Shown here one piece after another: positions 1 through 11,887 of a stretch of DNA of 64,000 bases. Every line of letters starts with the position of its first letter. Position 1 is the stretch's first letter. The translations under genes and the position numbers were made by a program. The stretch is taken from the NCBI GenBank assembly GCA_023014485.1, contig JAJOZX010007488.1, forward strand, positions 98,501-162,500, written 5' to 3'. The notes below the pieces were generated by a model that ran no database searches, was not told the origin of the DNA, and was given only the letters and a program-made list of their open reading frames with translations. The stretch comes from Bathynomus jamesi. Its lineage: Eukaryota; Arthropoda; Malacostraca; Isopoda; Cirolanidae.

Positions 1-304
1 GCAAAACTAAGTAACCGTAAAGATAACATCAGGAAAACATTAAATGATAAATTGCAGAGTATCGATGACGTCATACAGGAACTAATTGAGAAGCATACAT
101 AAAAAGACGACGACGACACTATACAAGCGATAAAGGTTAACTCAAAGTACTTCTATAATTTTGCAAAAAGGAAGTCGAAAACTATGCGACTATCGGACCT
201 TTGAAAAACGAGAACAGTGCTTTATCTGATGATCTAACAGAAGTATCTGAAATATTAAGAGCTCCGTACGAATCATCATTCAGTATCCCAAAACTGACAA
301 ACTG

Positions 305-1416
305 ATGTGCGATAGAAACGCGTTCTTTGAAGAACTACAAGGAGGAAGTATAACGGACTTCGACTTTACGACAGATGACATTACTCGAGCTATAGGGAAA
401 CTAAAAGCACACTCAGTGGCAGGACCGGATAAGTGGAATGCCACTCTGATCAAAAACTGCAAGAATGCAATCGCTGAGCCCCTATATTGGATGTGGAAGG
501 GATCACTAGAGACGGGAGAAATACCGGGCATCCTGAAGAGTGCGAACATAGTCCCAGTATGTAAAGGAGGAGATCGATCCGAGGCCAAAAACTGCAGGCC
601 AGTGTCGCTTACATATCATCTCGCCAAAATATTTGAAAGAATAATTAGACAGAAAATCTATGACTTTTTAGAAACTCGGAAAAAATTAAATGATAACCAA
701 CATGGGTTTCGGTCAGGCAGATCATGCCTATCACAACTAATGGAACACTACAACAACATTATTGATGCACTTGAAAGTAAAGAAAACTATGATGTAATAT
801 ACACAAACTTTGCCAAAGCGTTCGACAAGTGCGACCATGGAATCATAATACATAAACTGAAATATATGGGAATAACAGGAAAAGTAGGGAAATGGATATA
901 TAATTTCCTTAATGAGTGGTGGCAAGTCGTTGCAGTACAAGGAGTGTTTTCATCAGAATTAGAGGTCCTCAGCTCAGTACCACAAGGAACAGTATTTGCT
1001 CCACTACTCTTCATAATCATGCTAACTGACATAGATGAGGTCGTTACCAGAGAGAACACAGGAACATCCTTTGCCGATTACACAAAGATCAGTAGAAAAT
1101 AAGAAACCCAGAAGATATAGGATCTCTAGAAACAGACATGAACAGAATCTACAAGTGGACGGAAGACAACAATATGAAGTTTAACACTGAGAAATTTCAA
1201 CTGTTACGGTACGGAAAAAGAGAAGACCTAAAAGCCATGGAATATTATACCCCAAATGGACAGGAAATTCGGAGAAATTCTAAAGCAAAAGATTTAGGGG
1301 TTGTAATGACTGATGACGCGAAATTTGAAACACAAAATAAGATAGCAGTAAACAGAGCAAAGAGAATAACTGGGCAGATACTGAGAACCTTTAAACGAAG
1401 GGATAGGAAACACTGA
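305..1416 (+). pseudogene. Reverse transcriptase domain of LINE family 1, copy A
   Basis: The RT would copy the element RNA at a nicked target site. An uninterrupted stretch (305-1102) covers the palm and fingers: the entry motif with AGPDKWNATLIK, KNCRPVSLTYHLAKIFERII, NQHGFRSGRSCLSQLMEHY, the first catalytic block DVIYTNFAKAFDKCDHG and SSVPQGTVFAPLLFIIML. The second catalytic block reads FADYTKI instead of FADDTKI, so one of the two essential aspartates is lost. A one-base shift at about 1100 moves the reading frame. The thumb (NMKFNTEKFQLLRYGKRED) continues at 1138-1416 in another frame. Point mutation and frameshift both show it is inactive. Confidence 0.9.
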
Positions 1417-1590
1417 AAACACTGATCATACCAAATTGGAATACTGCTCGGTCTAACAAGCCATATAAAAAAAGAAGACATGAAACAGCTAGAAGGGATT
1501 CAGAAAGCTTCACCGCCAAGATCAATGGGTGCAAAGAACTAAATTACTGGAAAAAGTTACGCGAACTAAACCTATATTCACTGGAAAATA

Positions 1591-1818
1591 ATGGAGAAAC
1601 TAATCTCTAATCTTACTCTGAACCCTGTAACTCCCCAAACAACAGTGGAAAGTAGAAAAGGAAGACTGTGTCGTGTTCCCAAATTAAAGGCTAGACAGGG
1701 AACATCCTTAACCCTGAAAGAAAATAATTTTGTTGTGAGAGAACCAAAACTGTTTAATCAGCTGCCCAAAGGCTTAAGGAACACGAATGGTTTTGCAGTG
1801 GACATCTTCAAAAAATGA
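1591..1818 (+). pseudogene. C-terminal tail of LINE family 1 ORF2, copy A
   Basis: The fragment reads RKGRLCRVPKLKARQGTSLT, then NNFVVREPKLFNQLPKGLRN, and ends at a stop after FKK. The corresponding place in the 45.8-46.1 kb copy continues into RRLDAWLRTIPDDPGVPGY. This conserved tail follows RT in many Jockey/CR1-type LINEs; its function is not known to me. Here the stop codon replaces an arginine codon, and the later residues (LDAWLRTIPDEPGVPGY) are still readable downstream. Confidence 0.8.
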
Positions 1819-1990
1819 TTAGACGCCTGGCTCAGAACAATCCCCGATGAGCCGGGCGTACCCGGCTATGTGAGGTGGAAAGTACAGGAAACCAACTCAC
1901 TACTTCACCAGGCTAACTCGAGAGGAGGGGCGACAAGCTTAACCTTCGTGAAATGAGGAATCATCGCACGGAACCTTTGGAAGGTATATA

Positions 1991-2913
1991 CAGGGTGGGC
2001 GGAAAGTAGCTCCCTATTTTGGATTGGTAAAAAAATACGTATATTATCCATTTATTTCAGAAGAAATAATATGAAAAGGTAGGCATACATGGTAGGTTTT
2101 CTCTAAAATTCAATGTGGGCTCCAACTCTTTCCACCAGCTTCTGGAGCCGCCCAGGAATGGCGTCCACTGACTTTAGCAGGAACTCCGGCGGATGGAGGA
2201 CATGACTTCCCGAATTCGGTCCTCCAGTTCTTCCAATGTCTCGGTTTGGTGCGGTAGACTTCTTCCTTTACCCACCCCCAAAGAAAGAAGTCGCACGGTT
2301 ACCGTTGAAAAACGGCAGAATCGGTTCAGTGTAACGGTGTGGTGTGGTATGACCTCAGATCAGGTTGTGGGCCCGTTCCTTCTGCGCAACACCATGAATG
2401 CTGAGCGGTACCTTGCTATGTTGCGAAACGAGGTCTGGCCGGTTGTCAGCACATGGGAGAACATCGACGATCTGATATTTATGCAAGATGGCGCCCCTCC
2501 GCACTTCGCTCTTGTTGTCCGTGAGTGGCTGGATGCCCACTTCCCTCGGCGTTGGATGGGTCGTCGTGCCACATCAATGGCCAGCCAGGAGCCCCGACTT
2601 GACACCGTGCGACTTCTTTCTTTGGGGGTGGGTAAGGAAGAAGTCTACCGCACCAAACCGAGGACATTGGAAGAACTGGAGGACCGAATTCGGGAAGTCA
2701 TGTCCTCCATCCCGCCGGAGTTCCTGCTAAAGTCAGTGGACGCCATTCCTGGGCGGCTCCAGAAGCTGGTGGAAAGAGTTGGAGCCCACATTGAATTTTA
2801 GAGAAAACCTACCATGTATGCCTACCTTTTCATATTATTTCTTCTGAAATAAATGGATAATATACATATTTTTTTACCAATCCAAAATAGGGAGCTACTT
2901 TCCGCCCACCCTG
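1991..2913 (+). mobile_element. DD41D-type Tc1/mariner fold-back element
   Basis: Ends are CAGGGTGGGCGGAAAGTAGC and its reverse complement, beside TATATA on both sides. The inverted arms are about 300 bp: the left arm (1991-2300) is an inverted copy of the transposase 3' end plus the terminus found at about 2610-2913. Only the middle (about 2310-2610) is single copy. The true 5' half of the parent element, including the start of the gene, is therefore replaced by a mirror image of the 3' half. Lengths and contents of the arms are read directly; the mechanism is inference. Confidence 0.9.
2310..2801 (+). pseudogene. C-terminal half of a DD41D transposase
   Basis: This is the IS630/Tc1/mariner transposase catalytic region, which would cut and join element ends at TA. 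It reads VTVWCGMTSDQVVGPFLLRN, then the second catalytic aspartate in FMQDGAPPHFALVVREWLDA. After a frameshift near 2560 the third one is in PARSPDLTPCDFFLWGWV. A second shift near 2635 leads into VYRTKPRTLEELEDRIREV and the C-terminus ending GAHIEF. The spacing between the two aspartates is about 41 residues, as in the other elements here. The helix-turn-helix half and the first aspartate are absent. Two frameshifts and the missing N-terminus make it inactive. Confidence 0.85.
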
Positions 2914-2950
2914 TATATACACACACACACACACATATATATATACAGAA
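2914..2950. repeat. (AT)/(AC)n microsatellite
   Basis: A short TATATA-(CA)n-(TA)n tract lies directly between the mariner end and the next LINE. Confidence 0.9.
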
Positions 2951-2954
2951 TATA

Positions 2955-3590
2955 CAGAATTTAGCTTCCGAAGCCAGCATAGATATCATATGTCTAACGG
3001 AAACACGCTTACATAAATGCGAAAAAGGCTATGAAAACTGCATCGAAGATACTGAAATAGCATTGCTGGACTGCAACATACACAGAGCAGATAGAGTGGC
3101 TAGACGAGGGGGAGGGTGTTGCATCTACGTGAAAAACACACACACACATGTGAAGTGAAGGTAAACAAATCAAACAGCACAGTCGAAGTTATTACATTAG
3201 AAGTAAAATAACTGAACCTAACCATTATAAACATCTACAGACCACCAAACACCACAAAAGGTTAATTCCAATTTGCTACAAATGAGATAGAAAGCATATT
3301 AAAATTACTTGAAACTCCAGCAGCAAATATTCTAATTTTCGGAGATTTTAATTTCCCATTCATATCATGGAAGAAAAATGACGAAGTTATATATGTTGAG
3401 AAGTTTCATGGCAACATTACAAAAGATGGTAGAACCCAAGCAACAATGCTATTAGATATTATGGAACATTACGCCCTTACCCAGGAAATCTGTGAAGCCA
3501 CAAGAAAAGAGAACGTTTTGGATTTAATCTTGACAAATTAAATCCAAAGTTCTCCGACCATAACCTCATCGATATACAGCTGAAGTTAGC
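2955..3590 (+). pseudogene. AP-type endonuclease domain of LINE family 2
   Basis: This domain nicks target DNA to prime reverse transcription. Recognisable blocks are DIICLTETRLHKCEKG (catalytic glutamate), RADRVARRGGGCCIYVKN, a YRPPN-type block near 3235 (IYRPPNT), the GDFNFPFISWK block near 3340, and SDHNLIDIQL near 3555 (the SDH catalytic site). The order and spacing fit the exonuclease-endonuclease-phosphatase fold found in LINE ORF2. Frames change at least three times between 2955 and 3590 and an (AC)n run interrupts it near 3137, so it is broken. Confidence 0.8.
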
Positions 3591-4132
3591 ACCCAGAAGT
3601 CCGAAAACACATCCTAGAGAGTCAGAAGGAATATTTGAAGGCTTAAACATAAATTCAAAGAAAGTCTATTGGAAAAACGTAAATAAAGATTAAAGATTTA
3701 AAGGAAGTAAATTGGGAATTGCTACTTCACGAGAAGACTCCACAAGAAATACTATGTATAATAGAGACTGAAACCAAACCTATAATACTGAAACATATTC
3801 CAGAGAGAGAGAGAAAAGAAACGTAGCAAGCTCGAGAGGAAAATCAGGACACTATTCAGGCAACGAAGACAAACCGTAAAACATCTCCACAGATACAGAA
3901 TTGATGCAAAGAGACTCAAACAAGAGAGGAAACTTGTCGAAATAGAAATAGACCTAAAGCAAACATTCATACATAAGACAAACGAGGAGGAAAACAAGGT
4001 AGCAGAAAACATAAGAAGTAACCCAAAATACTTCTACACGCTTGCGAAAAGGAAAATGCAGTGTGAGGAGAGTATTGGTCCGTTGATAGACGGGAGGCCA
4101 AATACACAAATGACCCGAAAAAAATAAGCGAA

Positions 4133-5313
4133 ATGCTTAGGGAACAATTTAACTTTGTGTTTAGCACCCCTAAGTCCGAGATGGAAGTGGAAAACCCAGA
4201 CGAATTTTTCGACATAGATACAAATCAACCAAGAACAAATTCTGCCACAAACCTATTAATGGACTTCAAGTTCACGGAAGGAGATGTAATTACGGCCTTA
4301 TCACAGATGCGAGACAATTCAGCGCCAGGGCCAGACACATGGAGTGCCACGTTTCTGAAGAAATGTAATGAGAGTATTGCCAAACCGCTATACTTACTAT
4401 GGAGGAAATCACTCGACACAGGACAAATTCCACTCCCCTTAAAGAACGCGAACATTGCTCCCCCTATTTGAAGGTGGTAACAGAGCAATGCCCAAGAATT
4501 ATAGGCCAGTGGCTCTCACCTCACACCTTATAAAGTGCTTTGAACGTATAATTAGAGGCAGAACTACCTACCCAAATCAACATGACTTCAGAGCTGGAAG
4601 ATCATGCCTACCACGAGGGGAAAATATTGGAAACTGTGTCGAGGACAAAACATAGATGTAATATATACGGACTTTGCTAAAGCCTTCGATAAATGTGACC
4701 ATGTAATCATAGCACACAAACTTAAGAATACTGGAATGACTGGAAAGCTAGGAAGGTGGATATTTAACTTCTTAACGCGAAGAACACAAAGAGTGGTGGT
4801 AAGCGGAGTTAAACCAGAAATCTCAGAAGTCGTGAGCTCTGTCCCACAAGGGACAGTATTAGCTCCCTTGCTGTTCATAATAATGATTGCAGATATTAAT
4901 GACAGTATTGTATCATGTTCCGCAGTTGACACAAAGATATGTAAGGAAATATTAAACGAAGGTGACATAAGAAAATTAAAAATGACATTGAAACATTATT
5001 TCAGTGAGCAGAAGACAACAATATGAAGTTCAACGAAGAAAAATTCCAACTTCTAAGATATGGTAATAACAAGGAGCTGCAGAATAAAAGGTACAAAACT
5101 CTCCAAGACAAACAGATCACGCCAAATCTACAAATCAAGGATCTTGGAATAATAATAATGTCGTCTGATACAGAATTCAGAGAGCATTATAACATCAAAA
5201 TTACAACGGCTAGAAAAATAATGGGAATCAACTGGAGGAGCTTCCGCAGCAGAAAAGCAAATATCATGCTCAAATTATGGAAGAGTCTAGTCCTAACAGT
5301 AATTGAGTACTGA
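4133..5313 (+). pseudogene. Reverse transcriptase domain of LINE family 2, copy B
   Basis: RT in three frame segments. 4133-4471 holds VITALSQMRDNSAPGPDTWS and the following helix. 4455-4655 holds NYRPVALTSHLIKCFERII and HDFRAGRSCLP. 4604-5026 holds DVIYTDFAKAFDKCDHVIIA (first catalytic aspartate), KLGRWIFNFLTRRTQRVVVS and SSVPQGTVLAPLLFIIMIAD. The second catalytic box reads CSAVDTK rather than CFADDTK, as seen intact in the 10.5-kb copy, so the active site is lost. The thumb (MKFNEEKFQLLRYGNNKE) lies at 5023-5313. Confidence 0.88.
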
Positions 5314-5583
5314 TCACTACTCACAAGCCCATACAGAAAACGAGACATTGCGAATAATGAAGCTATACAAAGGACTTTTACGTCTAATATCGAAGAAACG
5401 GAAGGTGAAGACTACCGGTCTCGACTACAATCCCTGGAACTCTACTCTCTTGAAAGAAGGCGAGATCGGTACACAATAATATACATATGGAAAATACTTG
5501 AGGGTTTTGTTCCCAACCTTAGAAATTAAATAGAAACAAACTGGAATGAGAGAAGAGGCAGATTTTGTACGGTTCCAGCAGCA

Positions 5584-5886
5584 GTGGGACAAGGGGCCAT
5601 TAAAACAAGGATGGAAAACACCCTCAGAATACGAGGCCCAAAGCTTTTCAATGTCTTACCAAAAGAAGTGAGGAATCTCCAGCACACCGACCTGAATAAC
5701 TTCAAGAACCAGCTGGCCAGATTCATGTGCAAAGTCCCTGACCAACCATGCGTGGCTGGCTACGAGCAGAAGGAGATCAGACAGCAATTCCCTCCTTCAC
5801 CAAATCCTGAAAATGCGGGTTGCTGCACAGGGGTCGACCGCAGATCGATCCTGAACCGTCGTTCGAACTCGCACAAAGTAATATAA
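5584..5886 (+). pseudogene. C-terminal tail of LINE family 2, copy B
   Basis: The fragment reads MGQGAIKTRMENTLRIRGPK then LFNVLPKEVRNLQHTDLNNF and VPDQPCVAGYE. It is nearly identical to 11.02-11.28 kb and marks the 3' coding end of this LINE. Confidence 0.8.
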
Positions 5887-5890
5887 TGTG

Positions 5891-8113
5891 TCTATTTAAC
5901 AAATAATAAACATTCACTCGGTGCATATTAAAAAAACTTATTTCTCGCTTAGAAAAAGCAACTTGGTACTGGTTCTGTAGTAATATATAACCTAGTGTTT
6001 CTAGGCTATGGAAGCTCTTTTATCAAGATGAAAATAATTGAATTGGTAAAAGATTTATTCATCACATTTTTTTCTTGTACACGCTAAGAATGTATCAACG
6101 TTCCTTCTTGATCACTGAACTTAAACTACGCTGGGTGTGGAGAGTATCTGTGAAAAGTGTGTGTGTGTGTGATCTGGTTGGAAGTAGCTGACTTTAGGGG
6201 AATGCGGATGGGAGGTAGAATGATGGTGATGATAAAAGTAATAATCATCGTTGACCGCCTCGCAATGAGGCAAATAATAAAAAAAATAATGAATGTTTGA
6301 GAGTGAGAGAGAGAGAGGTTTTATAGAAGGTCAATGGCGGGATTTAATGTTCGGTAATCGACACCTCTGTAAATGAAGATTTGATTTGATTTATTTAAAC
6401 TATCCGGATCTGCCATCAACCTCTATTTTTAATCATACCGAATATTTAGCCCTGCCCACTATCGACCTCTTGTGCCTGGCATCGATTTCATGAGTCGATC
6501 CTGGGGTCAATGGCCAATTTCAAAATTTAATACTGCATGAGGAACCACGTGGAGCCACATCTAAGATCATAAGCTTATTATTTTTCAAATATCAACTAAA
6601 ACTTATTCATATATTACTCTGCACATTCTACTCCCCATTTCTTACCTATTGGCATTCAAATAGATAAATTGTAATAAAAAAAAAAATATTTGCCTGGTAA
6701 AAAACTCGCCTGGTAAACAATACACACACTATATTGATAAAGGCTGAGCGCGTACTGAGACATTTCAACCTCGCGTTTCGTTTCCAGTGTTGTGTGGATG
6801 CGTACAACTTATCGTTCAATTCAAAAGTAAAGGTCGATCGCAGGCCAAGGTCGATGACAACGCGCTTTAGTTTATATACAAAATTTTCTTTGTATTTCTA
6901 TTAAAGTGGTTGCCGCTAAAGTTCATAGTATGACGTCACATTTTTTATCACCCTTATCTTATCCTCTTCCTCCTTATCACCCCCACCAGCCTATGAAAGA
7001 TTGAAATTTTGCTTTTTCCCTTTTCCTCTCTTTACCCTTCTTTCTTCTTTCCACTCTCCACTAACTACTCCCTCCTCCCCACTCCACATTTTTGCGCCCA
7101 TTCAACTGGGACATTATTAATTTCACATGTTTAACTGTGAAACTCATCCTACATGTGTGCGCGCGCGTGTGTGTGTGTGTGTGTGTGTGCGCCATCAGAG
7201 TTCTGAGTTTGGATTTTGTGATGTTCTAAAGAAGGTAATTTATGCTTATTGTGAAGATTAAAAACGATAAAACGTAAAGAAGTTACGTTGTAAAATCTAA
7301 ACGTTCACTTGGAACGTTCATAACCACATAGATACACACATACATCACCCTCATAAGGTGAAATGTTATGCACACATACATAAATGCAAATATGTATAAA
7401 TACATACATACATAAATAGTTATATACATATGAATTTAACCACACATTGATTTTGATAACACAGAGTTGCCAGTTGTGATGAACCACGTGTAGGGAAGCC
7501 TTATCATTATGTTGACCCCCTGTATATTTGGTAATGATGCTGCGAACTGCTCTTACCCTGAATGCGTGTATGGACAAAACGGTGAAATTTTTCTTTGAAC
7601 TTAAACTTAACCTATTAACACGCGTGTCTTGAGCGTTCATATATATATACGTGCATACACAAATAATTGCACACACACCACACACACACACACTTACCAA
7701 GGTACAGACAAACATAAATACACGCGTATACGATGTACACACAAAAGAACTGTGTATGAAAGTATATAAATTATGTACAATATAATACAAATTTCCGAGG
7801 AGCTTATTTCTCTTAGAAATTGAATTATAATTTGATATTTTCAGTAAAATGAAAAAAGTATAAATTGTGGAAAAATTGTGGAAGAAGCCATTTTAAATTC
7901 ATTTTTCTCTTCTGGACTGTTGTAAAGTACTTTTTCATTTTTCCTTTGTTTTTTTTTTAACTAAAACAAACCAGAAAAAAGAAAAAAAAGGAAAATCCAA
8001 TAATTTTTCTTTCCAAAAATAGTTTCAAAGGAAGGTAAAATATTCCAAACATAATCTTAATTAAAATTTCAGACATCTTCATTTTTTAATCCTGTTTTAA
8101 ACTAAAATTTTAA

Positions 8114-8116
<3 letters not shown>
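5891..8116. other. No gene recognised
   Basis: AT-rich sequence with many stops in all frames. It holds a (GT/GC)n run at 7154-7189, a short (GA)n at 6301-6318 and CA/TA-rich stretches at 7320-7790. A 161-codon open frame on the minus strand (7305-7790) is composed of repeated YI/CV/VC dipeptides from TATA/CACA sequence and is not credible as a gene. Confidence 0.6.

Positions 8117-8178
<62 letters not shown>
8117..8178. repeat. (AC)n(AT)n microsatellite
   Basis: About 34 bases of (CA)n followed by 28 bases of (TA)n abut the left end of the DD37D element. Confidence 0.95.
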
Positions 8179-8181
<3 letters not shown>

Positions 8182-8431
8182 GGTGAAAAAAAGTTACCCC
8201 TTAAAGGTAAACTGTCGTATTAAAAAAGTAAGGGGACTAGAGCCCCGAAACTTCATAGATGCTTACCCTTAGCATGTTGTTCGTCTTAATTGAGAAGTTG
8301 CTTGATGTGACCCCCTTCCTGCTTAACGCAGGCCTCCAGACGTGGACGCCATTGATCAATACCTGTTTACATATCGTTGAGACACCTTCTCCAACTGAGC
8401 ATTATTCTTTCGCGTAGTTCATCTATGTCAC

Positions 8432-8647
8432 TTACATTGGTACCAGGATGTAAACTTTGGACGTCAGGGCTTCCCAAACATCATAATCTAGTGGTGAAAG
8501 ATCGGGGTTACGAGCCAGCCACATTTCGTTCTCAAGGAATGTGACAGTTTGGCGTACTCTGTGAGCAGGGCCTCCATCTTGTTGGAAAGTATATCTTTCA
8601 CCACTAATTCGTCGAATATCACTTAGACTGAAAAATATACTTTCCAA
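8432..8647 (-). pseudogene. Transposase C-terminal fragment, left arm
   Basis: It encodes GERYTFQQDGGPAHRVRQTV (second catalytic aspartate) and NPDLSPLDYDVWEALTSKVY (third aspartate). Relative to the right arm a short stretch between the two aspartates is deleted, and the frame breaks after KVYILVP. It is the mirror copy of 8640-8960. Confidence 0.8.
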
Positions 8648-8963
8648 CTGCCCTGCTCACAGAGCACGCAAAACTGTTACATTCCTTGTGAACGAAACAC
8701 CGGATTTTATCGAACCCAACATGTGGCCGACTAGTAGCCCCGATCTTTCACCACTAGATTATGGTGTTTGGGAAGCCCTGACGTCCAAAGTTTACATCCC
8801 TGGTACCAACGTAAGAGACATAGATGAACTACGCGAAAGAATTCTGCTCAGCTGGGAGAAGGTGTCTCAACGATATGTAAACAGGTGTATTGATCAATGG
8901 CGTCCACGTTTGGAGGCCTGCGTTGAGAAGGAAGGGGGACACATCAAGCAACTTCTCAATTAA
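8640..8963 (+). pseudogene. Transposase C-terminal fragment, right arm (DD37D spacing)
   Basis: It encodes FIEPNMWPTSSPDLSPLDYG, WEALTSKVYIPGTNVRDIDE and CIDQWRPRLEACVEKEGGHI, ending KQLLN and a stop at 8961. Joining the QDGGPAH block of the mirrored arm to this one gives 37 residues between the second and third aspartates. That spacing is the maT/DD37D subgroup of Tc1/mariner. No helix-turn-helix region or first aspartate exists, so it cannot be active. Confidence 0.8.
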
Positions 8964-9079
8964 GACGAACAACATGCTAAGGTAAGCAACTATGAAGTTC
9001 GGGAGCTCTAGTCCCCTTGCTTTTTTAATACGGCAGTTTACCTCTAAGGGGTCACTTTTTTTACCCACCCTTTTTTTAC

Positions 9080-9625
9080 CCCATGCATGAAAAAGTTTAA
9101 AATGGCTCCCTCTGCACGAAAGGTTATGGCCACCATCTTCTGGGACACGAAAGGGGTGATTCTGTGTGGACATTATGAAGAAAGAACAAACAATCAACTC
9201 AGAGGCATATATTGCTACCCTACAGAGACGTATAAAGAAAGCGAGTTCGACCGGAGATAAAACTGGAAGACGTCCTTCTTTTGCACGATAACGAAACCAC
9301 ACAACAGTTTGCAAACAAGAGAGGCCATCACAAAAATGCGCTTGATTGTGTTACCCCACCCTCCATACATCCCGGATCTGGCACCTTCAGATTTCCATTT
9401 GTTTGGGCGAATGAAAGATGCTCTTCGTGGAAGAAAGTTTCAGAGTGACGATGAGGTTGTTGAGGAGGTTAAGAGGTGGCTCGAGCGGAACCCAGCGGAC
9501 TTTTACCAGCAAAGAAAAAAAGGCTCTTGTTTCGAGGTGGAGGAAAGCCGTAGAAAAGGATGGAGACTATGTGGAAAAATAAAAACTTGTAGAAAAGGTA
9601 TGTAACTACTTGTGTACAAAATTTC
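9080..9625 (+). pseudogene. Mariner (DD34D-type) transposase remnant
   Basis: A second, unrelated transposase directly follows the palindrome. Its pieces are SARKVMATIFWDTKGVILCG (about 9112-9170), then after a degenerate stretch IVLPHPPYIPDLAPSDFHLF (9337-9400) and MKDALRGRKFQSDDEVVEEV (9412-9470). PDLAPSD carries the third catalytic aspartate of classic mariner transposases. The region with the second aspartate (HQDNAPVH-like) is deleted, and the helix-turn-helix half is absent. No terminal repeats were found. Confidence 0.8.
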
Positions 9626-10465
9626 TGGAACTTGCAAGGAAACTTGTTAAGAAAAAAAAGAGGCGGGGAAAATATATTGAGTGGCCTTCATATATTACTC
9701 ATATGCACGGAAGGTACTGTATTTCCAGAGATAGTGTATGTCTTAATATGTGTAAATATCTTCGTGTGTGTGTGGACCTGTCTTATTTACGGAATCGCGA
9801 CAAGCTTGATGATACACATACACAGCCCGTCCCGACAAAGTGCGTAACCAGGCATTTGCGTATCGCGGCGAATTATCTTTATAAATGTTATGAAAAAATG
9901 GAATATAATTAAGGTTACGCTAGGTTAGGTGAGGTTAGAGTTATTAAATTTTTAGAATTTGTTATTAGAAATTAATGTGAGAAAGTGTGTAAATGTCGCG
10001 CTTCTGTAGAGAACCTGTGTGTGTGTGTGTATGAAAACATGCAACTTTGTCTCACCAGATGTCTCAGTCACATCTGGTGAGGTGTATATATCATTTTTCT
10101 TATATTTGGGCGGGGGCTCACAGCTGGACAAAATTTCCCCAAAATATCTATGACAAAAAAAAAGAAAAAAGGTAAAAATGTTTACTGTCGAAAAAATGTG
10201 TTACTTCAATATTTTCATCACCCATTTTATGTCCCATGGTATATAAATCCAAATATTGAAACGTTTCAAAATGTACTTCAATATTGGAGGTAACGGGGCT
10301 GAGGTTAGGTTAAATTAACATTGTGAGGTTAAGGTAAATAAGAGAAAGTTGAGAATTTATTTTTTTAAACAAAATATTATGGTATTCCAGTTTAGTAACA
10401 TAAATAAGAGGGTTCGAACGTGTGAATATACAGGAATATTAATCAAATATGAAATATATATACAG
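9626..10465. other. No gene recognised
   Basis: AT-rich sequence with a short (GT)n at 10017-10031 and a perfect small hairpin at 10053-10081 (11-bp stem TCACCAGATGT, 7-base loop). GGTTAGGT-type words occur at 9920-9945 and 10295-10335. The open frames at 9610-9912 show no recognisable domain. Confidence 0.55.
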
Positions 10466-10469
10466 GGTA

Positions 10470-11325
10470 CTTCGATAAATGTGACCACGGAATCATAGCA
10501 CACAAACTTAAGAATACAGGAATTACTGGAAAATTCGGAAGGTGGATATTTAATTTCTTGACGCAAAGAACACAAAGAGTGGTGGTAAACGAAGTTGAAT
10601 CGGAAGTCTCGGAAGTCGTGAGCTCTGTCCCACAAGAGACAGTATTAGCTCCCTTGCTGTTCATAATAATGATTGCAGATATTGATGCAGATATTAAGGA
10701 CAGTATTGTATCATGCTTCGCAGATGATACAAAGATGTGTAAGGAAATATTGAACGAAGGTGACATAAGAAAATTACAAAACGACATTGAAACATTATTT
10801 CAGTGGGCAGATGATAACAATATGAAGTTCAACGAAGAAAAATTCCAAATTCTAAGATATGCTAATAATAAAGAGCTACAGAAAAGAGGGTACAAAACTC
10901 TGCAAGACAAACAGATAATGCCAAATCCACAAGTTAGGGATCTTGGAGTAATAATGTCGTTGGATGCAGAATACAGAGAGCATTATAAGGCAGATTTTAC
11001 GGCCCCAGCTGCGATGGGACAAGGGGCCATGAAAACGAGGATGGAAAATACCCTCAGAATACGAGGCCCAAAGCTTTTCAATGTCATACCAAAAGAAGTG
11101 AGGAACCTCCAGCACACCGACCTGAATAACTTCAAGAACCAGCTGGACAGATTCCTGTGCAAAGTCCCTGACCAGCCATGCGTGGATGGCTACGAGGGTA
11201 GGAGGAGATCAGACAGCCATTCCCTCCTTCATCAAGTCCTGCAAATGAGGCGGGATGCTGCAGAGGGGTCGACTGTAGGTCGATCTTGAACCGTCGTTCA
11301 AACTCATCTAAAGTACAATAGTGCA
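10470..11325 (+). mobile_element. LINE family 2, copy C, 5' truncated and internally deleted
   Basis: A shorter, younger-looking copy of the element at 2955-5890. It starts within the RT first catalytic block (FDKCDHGIIAHKLKNTGITG in the frame before 10558). It carries SSVPQETVLAPLLFIIMIAD and an intact second box CFADDTKMCKE, then the thumb. At about 10989 it jumps from GCATTATAA directly to GGCAGATTTT, skipping roughly 380 bases present in copy B. The deletion keeps the frame, giving one open frame of 243 codons (10558-11289). The 3' end lies before the MITE at 11331. Confidence 0.9.
10558..11289 (+). pseudogene. RT-tail fusion ORF of LINE family 2 copy C
   Basis: The open frame joins the end of RT (TQRTQRVVVNEVESEVSEVV, CFADDTKMCKE, NMKFNEEKFQILRYANNKEL) to the C-terminal tail (RIRGPKLFNVIPKEVRN, VPDQPCVDGYEG). 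The fusion results from the internal deletion, seen by comparison with copy B. It lacks the endonuclease, the fingers and the first aspartate block (which lies upstream in truncated form), so no activity is expected. Confidence 0.85.
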
Positions 11326-11330
11326 TAAGT

Positions 11331-11887
<557 letters not shown>

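Larger units (their letters stand above)
1..1985 (+). mobile_element. Non-LTR retrotransposon (LINE family 1), copy A, 5' cut by window edge
   Basis: This is the C-terminal two thirds of a LINE ORF2. It runs from the endonuclease/RT linker at the window edge through the reverse transcriptase to the conserved C-terminal tail (PKLFNQLPKGLRNTNG, about 1745-1790). The same protein, in the same order, recurs at 43.3-46.1 kb and on the minus strand at 21.1-21.7 and 55.9-58.5 kb, so it is one repeat family. The reading frame changes several times and has stops, so the copy is dead. The 3' side ends close to the CAGGGTG element that starts at 1991. RT motif style (SSVPQGTV, FADD-type box) places it in the Jockey/CR1 group; I do not assign a clade. 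Confidence 0.9.
2955..5890 (+). mobile_element. Non-LTR retrotransposon (LINE family 2), copy B, 5' truncated
   Basis: A decayed LINE that begins inside the endonuclease domain and runs to the C-terminal tail. It is related to family 1 but distinct, and shares its family with the copy at 10.5-11.3 kb. Order: endonuclease (2955-3590), linker (3600-4130), RT (4133-5313), tail (5584-5790, RGPKLFNVLPKEVRN and VPDQPCVAGYE). The start directly after a microsatellite is typical of a 5'-truncated insertion. Many stops and frame changes. Confidence 0.9.
8179..9070. mobile_element. Palindromic DD37D (maT-like) mariner element
   Basis: The ends are GTGGGTGAAAAAAAGTTACCCC and the near reverse complement at about 9043-9070. 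The whole element is an imperfect palindrome with its centre near 8620. Both arms, of about 430 bp, contain the 3' third of the same transposase gene pointing outwards. The right arm is slightly longer because the left lacks about 30 bases (around the codons for TPDFIEPN). The 5' part of the parent gene is missing from both arms. Confidence 0.9.

Noticed and set aside
7305..7790. 161-codon open frame on the minus strand
   Set aside because: It is composed of repeated dipeptides from CA/TA-rich sequence, with no domain and no splice or promoter context.
10053..10081. Small perfect hairpin (11-bp stem)
   Set aside because: It has no duplication or repeat copies in the window and is too short to call an element.
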